64,000 bases of DNA, taken from positions 62,001 through 126,000 of the forward strand of contig NZ_BLWI01000019.1 of assembly GCF_013282155.1 (NCBI RefSeq). The letters run 5' to 3'. Positions within the stretch are counted from its first letter, which is position 1; each line of letters starts with the position of its first letter. The notes under the pieces were generated by a model, which ran no database searches, was not told the origin of the DNA, and worked only from the letters and a program-made list of their open reading frames with translations. Origin of the DNA: Sulfitobacter sp. HGT1. Lineage in GTDB: Bacteria > Pseudomonadota > Alphaproteobacteria > Rhodobacterales > Rhodobacteraceae. A program made the translations under genes and the position numbers. This document shows, one piece after another, positions 24,263 through 32,746 of this stretch.

Positions 24263-24729
24263 CACAGCCAGCAAATAATCGCGGCGGTGCGCCAGTCGGC
24301 TTTGTGATCGAACTGGATCAGATCGAAGCCGCTTCCGTCATTTTCCTGAGGCTCTGGTCAGACGGGCCTGATGCGCAAGCCAAGGTCTGGAATGACCTGT
24401 CAGCGGCACTTGGGCCCGATCGGGGCCGCAAGGCGCTTCAGTCGTTCGAACAACTGTGCAGCTTGTGCACCCGTTACGGGCGCAGACCGCTGATGCGCCA
24501 TTCGGTCCAGTGCAAATGCCTTGGGGCTGATGAATCCTGCTTTGCCAACTTCATCGCATCGGCTGCGGATGGCGATCACGAAGATGCCATGTTGATTGCG
24601 ACATTGCTGGTGCGGGCAGATGTGGCCCCGCTCATCCTGTCATGCGCTGTCGATTTCGGGCTGGCGCTCAAGCGGATGCATCTGACACCCGCGCCGACCC
24701 CGACACCTTGCACACCTACATTACACTAA
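24259..24729 (+). CDS. Unknown cysteine-containing protein of the iron operon
   Basis: A 156-residue protein with no signal peptide and no family that I recognise. It is helical in character and has a CSLC pair, then QCKCLGADESC, so five Cys within about 30 residues, which could bind metal or an iron-sulfur cluster. A Thr/Pro-rich tail ends it. Its ATG overlaps the hemP stop by 4 bases and an imelysin gene follows after 12 bases, so it belongs to the same transcript. A cytoplasmic role in iron or heme handling is inferred from position only. Confidence 0.7.
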   Translation: MTQPANNRGGAPVGFVIELDQIEAASVIFLRLWSDGPDAQAKVWNDLSAALGPDRGRKALQSFEQLCSLCTRYGRRPLMRHSVQCKCLGADESCFANFIASAADGDHEDAMLIATLLVRADVAPLILSCAVDFGLALKRMHLTPAPTPTPCTPTLH

Positions 24730-24741
24730 AGGGACAGACCC

Positions 24742-26004
24742 ATGAAAACGATGAAACTGATGACGGCTTTGGCCGCGGTCGCCTTGGCCACACCGGCACT
24801 GGCCATTGAAAAGACGGATGTGCTGAACACCTATGTCACCATCGCGGCCGCCAATTACCAAGACAGCCTGATTACAGCGCAACGCCTGCAAGCCGCCGTC
24901 AATACATTGCTTCAGGCACCATCCGCCGAAAACCTGACCGCAGCCCGCGCGGCCTGGCTGGCGGCGCGCATTCCCTATCAACAGACCGAAGTGTACCGCT
25001 TTGGCAATCCGATCGTTGACGATTGGGAGGGCAAGGTGAACGCATGGCCGCTGGACGAGGGGCTGATCGATTATGTCGATGCGTCCTATGGCGGGGCATC
25101 GGACGAGAATGAATTCGCGGTTCTCAACGTGGTTGCCAGCCCCAAATTCACATTGTCCGGCGCGGAAATTGATGCAACCGACATCACGCCCGAATTGCTG
25201 TCAGACACCCTGCACGAGGCGGACGGCGTCGAATCCAACGTGGCAACCGGATACCACGCGATTGAATTCATGCTCTGGGGGCAGGATTTGAACGGCAATG
25301 ACCACGGCGCGGGCAGCCGGCCCTGGACAGATTACGCCATGGGTGATGACTGCACCAACGGCAACTGCGACCGCCGGGGCGCATATCTGAAAGCGGCGAC
25401 TGATCTGCTGGTATCCGACCTGGAATATATGGTCGCGCAATGGGCCAATGACGGTGCCGCGCGCACCACGCTTTTGGCCGATACCGATGCTGGGCTGGCG
25501 GCCATGCTGACCGGCATGGGGTCGCTGTCCTATGGCGAACAAGCGGGCGAACGGATGCGCCTTGGTCTGATGCTGAACGACCCCGAAGAAGAGCATGACT
25601 GCTTTTCCGACAACACCCACAACAGCCATTATTTCGACGGTATGGGCGTTCAGAACGTCTATCTGGGTGAATATGTGCGCGTTGATGGCACGCTTGTGAC
25701 GGGGCCGTCCCTGTCTGACATGGTCGCCGAAACAGATGCCGCCCTTGACGCTGAAATGCAGGGCAAGCTGAGCACAACAATGATGGCGCTTGGCCGGATC
25801 AAAACCGCCGCCGAGACTGGTTTTTCTTATGACCAGATGCTCGGGCGCGGCAATCAGGGCGGCGAGGCGCTGATCATGGGCGGTGTAAACGGCCTGATTG
25901 ATCAAACCCGATCCATTGAACGGGTTGTTAAGACCCTTGGCCTTGATCAAATCGCGTTCGAGGGGTCGGACAGCCTTGATGACCCTAACGCGGTTTTCCA
26001 GTAA
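24742..26004 (+). CDS. Imelysin-family iron-regulated protein (IrpA-like)
   Basis: A 420-residue exported protein (signal peptide residues 1-21, ending TPALA). It has the imelysin/M75 motif GxHxxE as GYHAIE, with H172 and E175. Imelysin proteins are periplasmic or membrane-anchored helical-bundle proteins linked to iron uptake; the old peptidase label has not held up well. Length and the later CDRRGAYLKAATDLL and CFSDNTHNSHYFD segments match the long IrpA subgroup. It is inside the hemP operon and followed by a beta-barrel gene 46 bases on. Confidence 0.88.
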   Translation: MKTMKLMTALAAVALATPALAIEKTDVLNTYVTIAAANYQDSLITAQRLQAAVNTLLQAPSAENLTAARAAWLAARIPYQQTEVYRFGNPIVDDWEGKVNAWPLDEGLIDYVDASYGGASDENEFAVLNVVASPKFTLSGAEIDATDITPELLSDTLHEADGVESNVATGYHAIEFMLWGQDLNGNDHGAGSRPWTDYAMGDDCTNGNCDRRGAYLKAATDLLVSDLEYMVAQWANDGAARTTLLADTDAGLAAMLTGMGSLSYGEQAGERMRLGLMLNDPEEEHDCFSDNTHNSHYFDGMGVQNVYLGEYVRVDGTLVTGPSLSDMVAETDAALDAEMQGKLSTTMMALGRIKTAAETGFSYDQMLGRGNQGGEALIMGGVNGLIDQTRSIERVVKTLGLDQIAFEGSDSLDDPNAVFQ

Positions 26005-26050
26005 TTCCATCCGTCAGTCAAAAATAATCAAGAATCTCAGGACAATAACA

Positions 26051-27055
26051 ATGAAAACGACACTCGTTTTGGCAACGCTTTGCGGCGTTGCTTTGGCAAG
26101 CACTTCGGCAGTCGCACAAGACTCCGGTTTCGAATGGGAAGGCCGCATCGAGATCGGCGTTGACAGCACGCTATCATCAGATGACCCGACCGCGGAACTG
26201 ACAGACGCCTATATCTTGATCGAGGCCGCGTTCGAGGCGGCATTGACCGACCGCATCAAGGCCTTTGGTGGGCTGACGTTTGAATCGGTCTCTGACCCGG
26301 TCGCCAGCCGCCAGTTCGGTGACTTGGGGCTATATGTCAGCGAATTGGGGCTGCGCTTTGATCTGGGCGGGGCCGTCGTCTCGGCCGGTAAGATGAGCCC
26401 GATCTTTGGTGTGGCGTGGGACGCGGCACCGGGCTTTTATGGCACATCGCTGGCTGGTGATTACGAACTGGCCGAGATGATCGGCCTGACCGTTGATACA
26501 CCCGTGGCCAGCACCGGTGGCGTGCTGTCCTTTGCGGTGTTTTATGCCGATGACAGTTTTCTCAGTGACAGCATCGGGTCCAAGCGTGGCCGTAATTCTG
26601 TTGCCGCTGGCGGGGTCGGAAACACCGGCAAGCTGAACAACTTTGCGATCCAGTACAGCCAGGAATTTGGCGAAACCACCGCATGGATCGGCGCGCGGCA
26701 ATTGTCGGCAGGGGTTGGCGATGTGTCGGATGAAACCGGCGTTGTCGGGGGGCTGGCCCATGATTTCGGCAACGGCTTTGACGGTATCGTCGAGGTCGCG
26801 CATTTCAACGGTGCGGGTGGTCTGGACCAAAACGCGACCTATGCGACTTTGGGCGGTGCCTATGGCACGGGCGATTGGACGTTCTCGTCGACTGCGACGC
26901 TGGTTGACACTCAAAGCGGCACCGACAGCATGATCGCCCTTGGCGTTGATCGTGCGCTGTCCGAACGGGCCGAAATCAACTTTGGCCTGGCGCGTTTTGA
27001 CGTGGGCGGGGTCAAATCGACAGCCGCGGGTCTGGCCGCGGTTGTATCGTTCTAA
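26051..27055 (+). CDS. Outer-membrane porin-like beta-barrel protein
   Basis: A 334-residue protein with a signal peptide (residues 1-22, ending STSAVAQ) and alternating amphipathic strands throughout, ending in a hydrophobic strand with a terminal Phe (AAVVSF), the usual signal for outer-membrane insertion. It resembles alphaproteobacterial porin-like proteins. I chose the ATG at 26051 because the signal peptide begins there. Placed between an imelysin and a di-heme oxidoreductase in an iron-regulated unit, it may be the outer-membrane entry for this system; the substrate is unknown. A strong hairpin follows at 27086. Confidence 0.75.
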   Translation: MKTTLVLATLCGVALASTSAVAQDSGFEWEGRIEIGVDSTLSSDDPTAELTDAYILIEAAFEAALTDRIKAFGGLTFESVSDPVASRQFGDLGLYVSELGLRFDLGGAVVSAGKMSPIFGVAWDAAPGFYGTSLAGDYELAEMIGLTVDTPVASTGGVLSFAVFYADDSFLSDSIGSKRGRNSVAAGGVGNTGKLNNFAIQYSQEFGETTAWIGARQLSAGVGDVSDETGVVGGLAHDFGNGFDGIVEVAHFNGAGGLDQNATYATLGGAYGTGDWTFSSTATLVDTQSGTDSMIALGVDRALSERAEINFGLARFDVGGVKSTAAGLAAVVSF

Positions 27056-27085
27056 TCAGGCGTCGATGTTTGCCTGCACCAAAAC

Positions 27086-27131
27086 CACCTGTCAGATCGG
27101 GCCAGACAAGGTCGATCCCGTCTGGCAGGTG
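27086..27131 (+). other. Intercistronic hairpin between barrel gene and di-heme oxidoreductase gene
   Basis: Long stem: CACCTG (27086-27091) with CAGGTG (27126-27131), CAGA with TCTG, and CGGG with CCCG, loop at 27102-27116. There is no T run, so it is more likely an RNA-stability or partial-attenuation element than a full terminator. It ends 45 bases before the next start. Confidence 0.6.
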
Positions 27132-27176
27132 AATGGGCGGGCAATCCTCATTTGAAACAAGAGCAGTGAACAAGAA

Positions 27177-28730
27177 ATGCCCGACTTGTCAGTTCAAAAA
27201 ACAATGATGCTTGGATGTGGGGCGGTCATGGTGGTGGTTCTTGGGACCGCCGCCATTGCCGGTGAAAAATCATGGAACCTTGGTGATCCGCATTTGAATG
27301 TGATCCCCAGAACCGCGCAAGAAACCGCGCGCATCGCGGCAGTGACGGCCCTGACCTCTGATTTCTCGGCCCCCCAGCGGTTCGAAGACAAACCCGCCGG
27401 TGCCGCCACAGTGCGCGCGCGCAGGGATGCGGATGCTTTCTCGCAACCGTCCGGCAACATCAGTTTCAAAGACGAACTGACCTTTAAAATGGGCAACGGA
27501 TTGTTCCGCAAGCTCTGGGTGTCCTCGCCGTCCTCGACATTGGCATCAGACGGGCTGGGGCCATTGTTCAATGCGCGGTCCTGCCAGCGCTGCCATTTGA
27601 AAGACGGGCGCGGACATCCCCCCGAAAACGCGCAGGACAACGCGATTTCTATTTTTCTGCGCGTGTCGATCCCCGGCACCCCCAATGACGCGATGGCTGA
27701 TATCCAAGGGTATTTCGCGACCCTTCCTGACCCGACCTATGGCTCGCAGTTGCAAGACTTTGCCGTGCAGGGGCACAAGGCGGAATACAGCCTTGGCATC
27801 ACCTATCACGAACTGCCCGTGACATTGGCGGACGGCATGGTCGTCACCCTGCGTGCGCCGACATATTCGGCCGATCATCTGGGCTATGGCCCGTTGCACC
27901 CCGACGCGATGTTCAGCCCGCGTGTCGCGCCGCAGATGATCGGCCTTGGTCTGCTCGAGGCGATCCCCGCGCAGGATATCCTTGCGGGCGCTGATCCCGA
28001 TGATCTGGACGGCGACGGCATTTCCGGTCGCCCCAATGTGGTGATGTCGTCGGTGCACACCCAGCCGATGTTGGGCCGTTTCGGGCTCAAGGCCGGGGCC
28101 GCCACCATTCTGGAACAATCGGCTGCGGCGTTTTCCGGCGACATAGGCATTTCATCGCCCTTGCACGTGGCGGGGGCAGGGGAATGCACAGCGGCGCAAA
28201 GCGTTTGCCAAGATGCCATTCACGGCGACAGTGATGACCGTGTGTACGAGATCGACGCCGAAGGGCTGGATCTGGTGGCTTTCTACAGCCGCAATCTGGG
28301 CGTTCCAGCGCGGCGCGGGGCGGATGACCCTCAGGTCTTGCGGGGCAAGAGACTGTTCTATGAAACAGGCTGCACGGCCTGCCACACACCCAGCTTTGTG
28401 ACCCACCGACTGGCAGACCAACCAGAGCAAAGCTTTCAACTGATCTGGCCGTTTACCGATATGTTGCTGCATGATATGGGCCCCGGCCTTGCCGACAACC
28501 GCCCCGAGGCCCGCGCATCGGGCAGCGAATGGCGCACCCCCCCATTGTGGGGCATCGGCCTGACGCAACAGGTCAGCGGACACAGCTATTTCCTGCATGA
28601 CGGGCGCGCGCGATCCATTCTTGAGGCCGTGCTGTGGCATGGTGGCGAGGCGCAAGCCCAACGTGATACTGTGATCGAGATGCCAACCAAAGATCGTGAC
28701 GCCCTTATCGCCTATCTGGAGAGCTTATGA
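27177..28730 (+). CDS. Di-heme oxidoreductase (DHOR/thiol oxidoreductase-like)
   Basis: A 517-residue exported protein with an N-terminal signal/anchor (residues about 9-28) and two c-type heme sites, C136-Q-R-C-H and C399-T-A-C-H, about 260 residues apart. It fits the di-heme oxidoreductase family, distant relatives of cytochrome c peroxidase and MauG. Members of this family occur in gene neighbourhoods with imelysins. Here it lies between two imelysin genes; it might change the redox state of periplasmic iron, but that is inference. It overlaps the next gene by 4 bases. Confidence 0.83.
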   Translation: MPDLSVQKTMMLGCGAVMVVVLGTAAIAGEKSWNLGDPHLNVIPRTAQETARIAAVTALTSDFSAPQRFEDKPAGAATVRARRDADAFSQPSGNISFKDELTFKMGNGLFRKLWVSSPSSTLASDGLGPLFNARSCQRCHLKDGRGHPPENAQDNAISIFLRVSIPGTPNDAMADIQGYFATLPDPTYGSQLQDFAVQGHKAEYSLGITYHELPVTLADGMVVTLRAPTYSADHLGYGPLHPDAMFSPRVAPQMIGLGLLEAIPAQDILAGADPDDLDGDGISGRPNVVMSSVHTQPMLGRFGLKAGAATILEQSAAAFSGDIGISSPLHVAGAGECTAAQSVCQDAIHGDSDDRVYEIDAEGLDLVAFYSRNLGVPARRGADDPQVLRGKRLFYETGCTACHTPSFVTHRLADQPEQSFQLIWPFTDMLLHDMGPGLADNRPEARASGSEWRTPPLWGIGLTQQVSGHSYFLHDGRARSILEAVLWHGGEAQAQRDTVIEMPTKDRDALIAYLESL

Positions 28731-29743
28731 AACGCATTCTATTGACCGCATTGGTTGTCGCAGCACCTTTTGTGGCGGCTGCACAATCGAGCGATCCGGT
28801 GGCGGCCAAGGTGATCGACACGCATATCCTGCCCCGGTTTGAAACCTTGGCGGACACCTCGGACCAGTTGGCCCAGGCGGCCACGGCCGATTGCACGCCA
28901 GCGTCTGAACCCTTGCGGGCGGCCTATGGCGATGCGTTTGACGCGTGGGTTTCTGTCAGCCACTTGCGCTTTGGCCCGACAGAGGTGAACGACCGCGCCT
29001 TTGCCTTGGCGTTCTGGCCGGACAGTCGCGGTGTCACCCCCCGCACGTTAAGCACCCTGATCGCAGAGCAGGATCCGGTGATCGCCACGGCACAGGAATT
29101 CGCCAAAGTGTCGATTGCTGCGCGCGGGTTTTATGCGCTGGAATTTCTGCTTTATGATGACGTGCTTGGCGCGGCTGGCGACCCTGCCTATCACTGCGCA
29201 TTGGTGCAAGCCGCCGCCGCAGATATCGCCGTGACAAGCGCTGCAATCCTGACCGATTGGCAGGAAGATTACGCGGCCCGCTTGCTGAACCCCGGCCCAA
29301 CCGGCACATACCGCTCGCAAGAGGAAGTCTTGCAAGAACTGTTCAAAGCGTTGACGACCGGATTGGAATTCACCTCGGATACGCGCTTGGGGCGGCCCTT
29401 GGGCAGTTTTGACAGGCCCCGCCCGAACCGTGCCGAAGTCTGGCGCTCGGGCCGGTCTGCGCGCCATGTCGCGCTCAGCCTCGAGACGCTTGAAAACCTG
29501 ATGGTACTTTTGGCGGGCGGCAATGCCGATCTGGTGGCACGGTCCGAACAGGCGTTCGATACGGCGCTGTCGCAGATCGAAGCTCTGGACGATCCGGTGT
29601 TTGCAGGGGTAGCCGCGCCACAGTCGCGGTTGAAGGTCGAAGTCGTGCAGCAATCTGTTGATGCCATCCGCGATATCGCCCGTCAGGAACTGGGGCCGAG
29701 ATTGGGTGTGGCAGCAGGCTTTAACGCGTTGGACGGAGATTGA
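28727..29743 (+). CDS. Second imelysin-family protein with altered motif
   Basis: A 338-residue exported protein (signal peptide residues 1-19, ending VAAAQ). The body matches the shorter imelysin subgroup. The position of the GxHxxE motif reads GFYALE, so the His is replaced by Tyr (Y136) while the Glu (E139) stays. In the first imelysin of this operon the motif is intact. A changed or lost metal contact is likely. It is coupled to the di-heme oxidoreductase by an ATGA overlap and followed one base later by the DUF1513 gene. Confidence 0.8.
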   Translation: MKRILLTALVVAAPFVAAAQSSDPVAAKVIDTHILPRFETLADTSDQLAQAATADCTPASEPLRAAYGDAFDAWVSVSHLRFGPTEVNDRAFALAFWPDSRGVTPRTLSTLIAEQDPVIATAQEFAKVSIAARGFYALEFLLYDDVLGAAGDPAYHCALVQAAAADIAVTSAAILTDWQEDYAARLLNPGPTGTYRSQEEVLQELFKALTTGLEFTSDTRLGRPLGSFDRPRPNRAEVWRSGRSARHVALSLETLENLMVLLAGGNADLVARSEQAFDTALSQIEALDDPVFAGVAAPQSRLKVEVVQQSVDAIRDIARQELGPRLGVAAGFNALDGD

Positions 29744-29744
29744 T

Positions 29745-30818
29745 ATGCAAGCCAACCGGCGGCGGTTTTTAGGGGGCTTGCTGGCAGCAGGTCTGGTCCC
29801 GAAACCCACTTGGGCGGATGCGGGCGGCCCGGCCTATCTGGCCGCAGCGGCAAAGCCTGACGGGTCATTTGCCCTGTGCGGGATCGGCGCGGCGCTGGAT
29901 ATTATCTTTGAAATTCCACTGCCCGCGCGGGGCCATGCCGCCGCAGCCCATCCGACCCGCCCCCAAGCCGTTGCATTTGCGCGGCGGCCGGGCACCTTTG
30001 CGATCGTGATTGACTGCGCGTCAGGCGCGGTCAAGGCAGAGCTTCATTCCCCGCAAGGGCGGCATTTTTATGGGCATGGGGCGTTTTCCCAAGACGGCGA
30101 CTGGCTGTTTACAACCGAGAATGATTTCGAACTCGGGCGTGGACGCATTGGCGTTTGGGACGTCAACAAAGGCTATACCCGCGCCGGCGAAGTCGACAGC
30201 GGCGGGGTTGGGCCGCATGATATCAAGCGGCTGCCCGGATCGGATATTCTGGTCGTTGCGAATGGCGGGATCGACACCCATCCCGAATCAGGGCGCGTGA
30301 AACTGAACATCGCCACGATGCAGCCCAACCTGACCTATCTGGATCAGGGCGCAATCATCGAGGTCGCAAAGCTGCCAGCCGAGATGCACAAAAACTCGAT
30401 CCGGCATTTGGCCATCGGGCCAGACGGGCAGGTGGCATTCGGGATGCAATGGCAAGGCGAAGGTGAGGCCGCAGCGCTTGTCGGGCTGCACCGGCAGGGT
30501 CAGGCGATTGACCTTATTCACCTCGCCGAGGATCAGGCCCGCAGGCTGGATGGCTATATCGGCAGCATCGCCTATTCCCGCAACGGCAAGGTCATCGCCG
30601 TGACATCACCCCGCGGCGGTGTTTTGCATCTGTATGATGCGGAACGGCTGGTGCTGGATCAGGTGTACGGGATGCAGGATGTTTGCGGTGTCGCAGCCCG
30701 GGATCGCGGGTTCGCGATAACGTCGGGCACTGGCGACATCGGCAGTTTTGCGGGCCAGGGTCCGGTCCTTGCGCATTCGGATGCGCTGCGGTGGGACAAT
30801 CATCTGGTCGAGGTGTGA
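29745..30818 (+). CDS. DUF1513 beta-propeller protein, Tat-exported
   Basis: A 357-residue protein with a Tat signal (NRRRFLGGLLAAGL) and repeated WD/NHL-like blade segments, as in DUF1513. The ATG at 29745 lies one base after the imelysin stop, so the four genes from the oxidoreductase on read as one unit. DUF1513 proteins are regularly found with imelysin and di-heme oxidoreductase genes; their task is not known. It ends the operon, in front of a convergent terminator. Confidence 0.8.
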   Translation: MQANRRRFLGGLLAAGLVPKPTWADAGGPAYLAAAAKPDGSFALCGIGAALDIIFEIPLPARGHAAAAHPTRPQAVAFARRPGTFAIVIDCASGAVKAELHSPQGRHFYGHGAFSQDGDWLFTTENDFELGRGRIGVWDVNKGYTRAGEVDSGGVGPHDIKRLPGSDILVVANGGIDTHPESGRVKLNIATMQPNLTYLDQGAIIEVAKLPAEMHKNSIRHLAIGPDGQVAFGMQWQGEGEAAALVGLHRQGQAIDLIHLAEDQARRLDGYIGSIAYSRNGKVIAVTSPRGGVLHLYDAERLVLDQVYGMQDVCGVAARDRGFAITSGTGDIGSFAGQGPVLAHSDALRWDNHLVEV

Positions 30819-30845
30819 CCGGTAGCTGGAAACCGGTCGGCGCAG

Positions 30846-30876
30846 AAAAATGGCGGGGCCATGTGCAGCCCCGCCA
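30846..30876 (-). terminator. Terminator of the polyamine-type ABC operon
   Basis: TGGCGGGGC (30851-30859) pairs perfectly with GCCCCGCCA (30868-30876), and the leftward strand ends in TTTTT. It lies 9 bases after the stop of the binding-protein gene, between convergent units. Confidence 0.88.
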
Positions 30877-30884
30877 AAGGGTGT

Positions 30885-31910
30885 TTACTTCAGCAGTTCG
30901 GTCCAGATCGCGGTGTACAGATCGACTGCGGATTGTGGGCATGTCGGCAGGAACTTACCGCCCGCTGCGAATTCCGCAGGGGTGACGATTTCCGGCGCGG
31001 TTTTCATGTCTTCGGGCATGAACTCCTCTGACCCGGCAACCCCGTTTGCATAGCGTGCAAAGCTGGAAATCATCGCGGCGTTTTCGGGCTCAAGGATAAA
31101 GTTGATGAACTGATATGCCTCGTCCACGTTCTTGGCGTCTGACAGCAGGGCAACCGAATCCATGAACAATGGATAGCCTTCCTTGGGGTAGCCATAGACG
31201 ATGTCGGGGTTATTGATCCGTGCCCGCATGGTGGAGCCGTTCCAGTTCACCGACGCCGCATAGTCACCCGAAGACAGCTTGTCTGTGGTGCCATAATCCA
31301 TCGACAGCCATTTTGGTTTGGCGGCCATCATCTTGTCGCGGACCTTTTTCAGCAGCTCAAGGTCTTCGGTGCAGGCTTCGCCGCCCAGGTTGAAGATCGC
31401 CATGTTGATCACGTCGGTCATCTCGGGCACGACGTTGATCTTGCCGACCAGTTCCTCGGGCGGGTCCATGAACAGTTCGGATGTGTTCACGTCGCCGCCA
31501 TAGACGGTTGTGTTCACCGCGATGCCAACGGAACCCCACTGCCATGGCACGGAATGTGTGCGGCCCGGATCCCATGGCACGTCTTTCCATTCGGCGGCAA
31601 TGTTGCCGATGTTGGGGATCTTGGAATGGTCCAGTTCGGCGATCAGGCCTTTGCGGACATAGACCGGAATGTAGTTCGCCGATGGCACCACCAGATCGAA
31701 ACCGGAACCACCCGCCTCGACCTTGGTGAGGGCGGTTGTGTTGCTGTCATAATCGGTGATCGTGACAGCGATGCCGGTTTGCGCGGTGAACTTTTCGATC
31801 ATTTCGGGGCTGGTGTAGTTGCCCCAGTTGAACAGGTTCAACTCACCTTCGGCAAAGGCACCGATGGTACTGCCGATAAGGGCCGTGGTCGCAAATAGAA
31901 GGGTCTTCAT
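30885..31910 (-). CDS. Spermidine/putrescine-type ABC substrate-binding protein (PotD/PotF-like)
   Basis: A 341-residue periplasmic binding protein with signal peptide (residues 1-20, ending GAFAEG). The start of the mature part, LNLFNWGNYTSPEMIEKF, is the PotD/PotF-type opening. The ATG at 31910 follows GGAGAG. It delivers a polyamine or related amine to the two permeases and the ATPase encoded upstream in the same unit. The exact ligand is not visible. Confidence 0.88.
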   Translation of the reverse strand: MKTLLFATTALIGSTIGAFAEGELNLFNWGNYTSPEMIEKFTAQTGIAVTITDYDSNTTALTKVEAGGSGFDLVVPSANYIPVYVRKGLIAELDHSKIPNIGNIAAEWKDVPWDPGRTHSVPWQWGSVGIAVNTTVYGGDVNTSELFMDPPEELVGKINVVPEMTDVINMAIFNLGGEACTEDLELLKKVRDKMMAAKPKWLSMDYGTTDKLSSGDYAASVNWNGSTMRARINNPDIVYGYPKEGYPLFMDSVALLSDAKNVDEAYQFINFILEPENAAMISSFARYANGVAGSEEFMPEDMKTAPEIVTPAEFAAGGKFLPTCPQSAVDLYTAIWTELLK

Positions 31911-31939
31911 ATAGCTCTCCATTGTTGAAAATTTACGGG

Positions 31940-32746
31940 TTAGTCCCGCTTTTTGGTTACGAAAACAAAGACAGTCAGGATCAGGACAGTCAGGGCCAGC
32001 AGCGCGGTTGATATCGCGTTCACCTCTGGTGTCAGCGCACGGCGCAATTGGCCCAGCATATAGGTCGGCAGTGTATCCTGCCCTGCGGATTTTACAAATT
32101 CGGTGATGATGACGTTATCAAGCGAGATGATAAACGCCAGCATTGCGCCCGCGATGACCCCCGGCAGCAAGAGCGGCAGCGTGACATATCGGAAGGTCTG
32201 CCAGGGTGTCGCATAAAGATCGGCGGCAGCGGTTTCCATCGCCGTGTCCATCCCCTCGAGCCGGGCCTTGATCGGCAGATAGGCAAAGGGAATGCAAAAG
32301 GCCGAATGGGCCAAGATCAGATAGCCCAACCCGGTGTAGCCCGTCGCAACCTTGACCGAGGAAAAGAAGATCAGCAGCGCAACCGCCGTCACGATTTCGG
32401 GCACCATCAGCGGTTGGTTGATGATCACATAGATCATCGTTTGCCCCGTGAACTTGCCCCGCCTTGTGGTGCCCAATGCCGCCATCGTCGCCACGGTGGT
32501 CGAGATAACGGAAGCCCAGACCGCAATGATCAGGGACCGGGCGGTCGCGTCCTGCACCGCTTCGTTTTTGGCGGCAACGGCGTACCATTCCAGCGAAAAG
32601 CCGCCCCATTGGTTGACGGAATCCCCGCCGTTAAACGAATAGATCACCAGCGTTATGATCGGCGCATAAAGCAGAACGAACGCAAGGATCGCGATAAACG
32701 TAAAGCCGGGCAGGGTGGTGACATCAAAAACGCGTGGTTTAGCCAT
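31940..32746 (-). CDS. Polyamine-type ABC permease (PotC-like)
   Basis: A 268-residue inner-membrane permease with six helices and the EAA-type loop (METAAADLYATPWQTFRYVTLPLLLPG). The ATG at 32746 is used; an in-frame ATG 9 bases upstream is also possible. It overlaps the preceding permease gene by 8 bases, which suggests coupled translation of the permease pair. Confidence 0.86.
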   Translation of the reverse strand: MAKPRVFDVTTLPGFTFIAILAFVLLYAPIITLVIYSFNGGDSVNQWGGFSLEWYAVAAKNEAVQDATARSLIIAVWASVISTTVATMAALGTTRRGKFTGQTMIYVIINQPLMVPEIVTAVALLIFFSSVKVATGYTGLGYLILAHSAFCIPFAYLPIKARLEGMDTAMETAAADLYATPWQTFRYVTLPLLLPGVIAGAMLAFIISLDNVIITEFVKSAGQDTLPTYMLGQLRRALTPEVNAISTALLALTVLILTVFVFVTKKRD

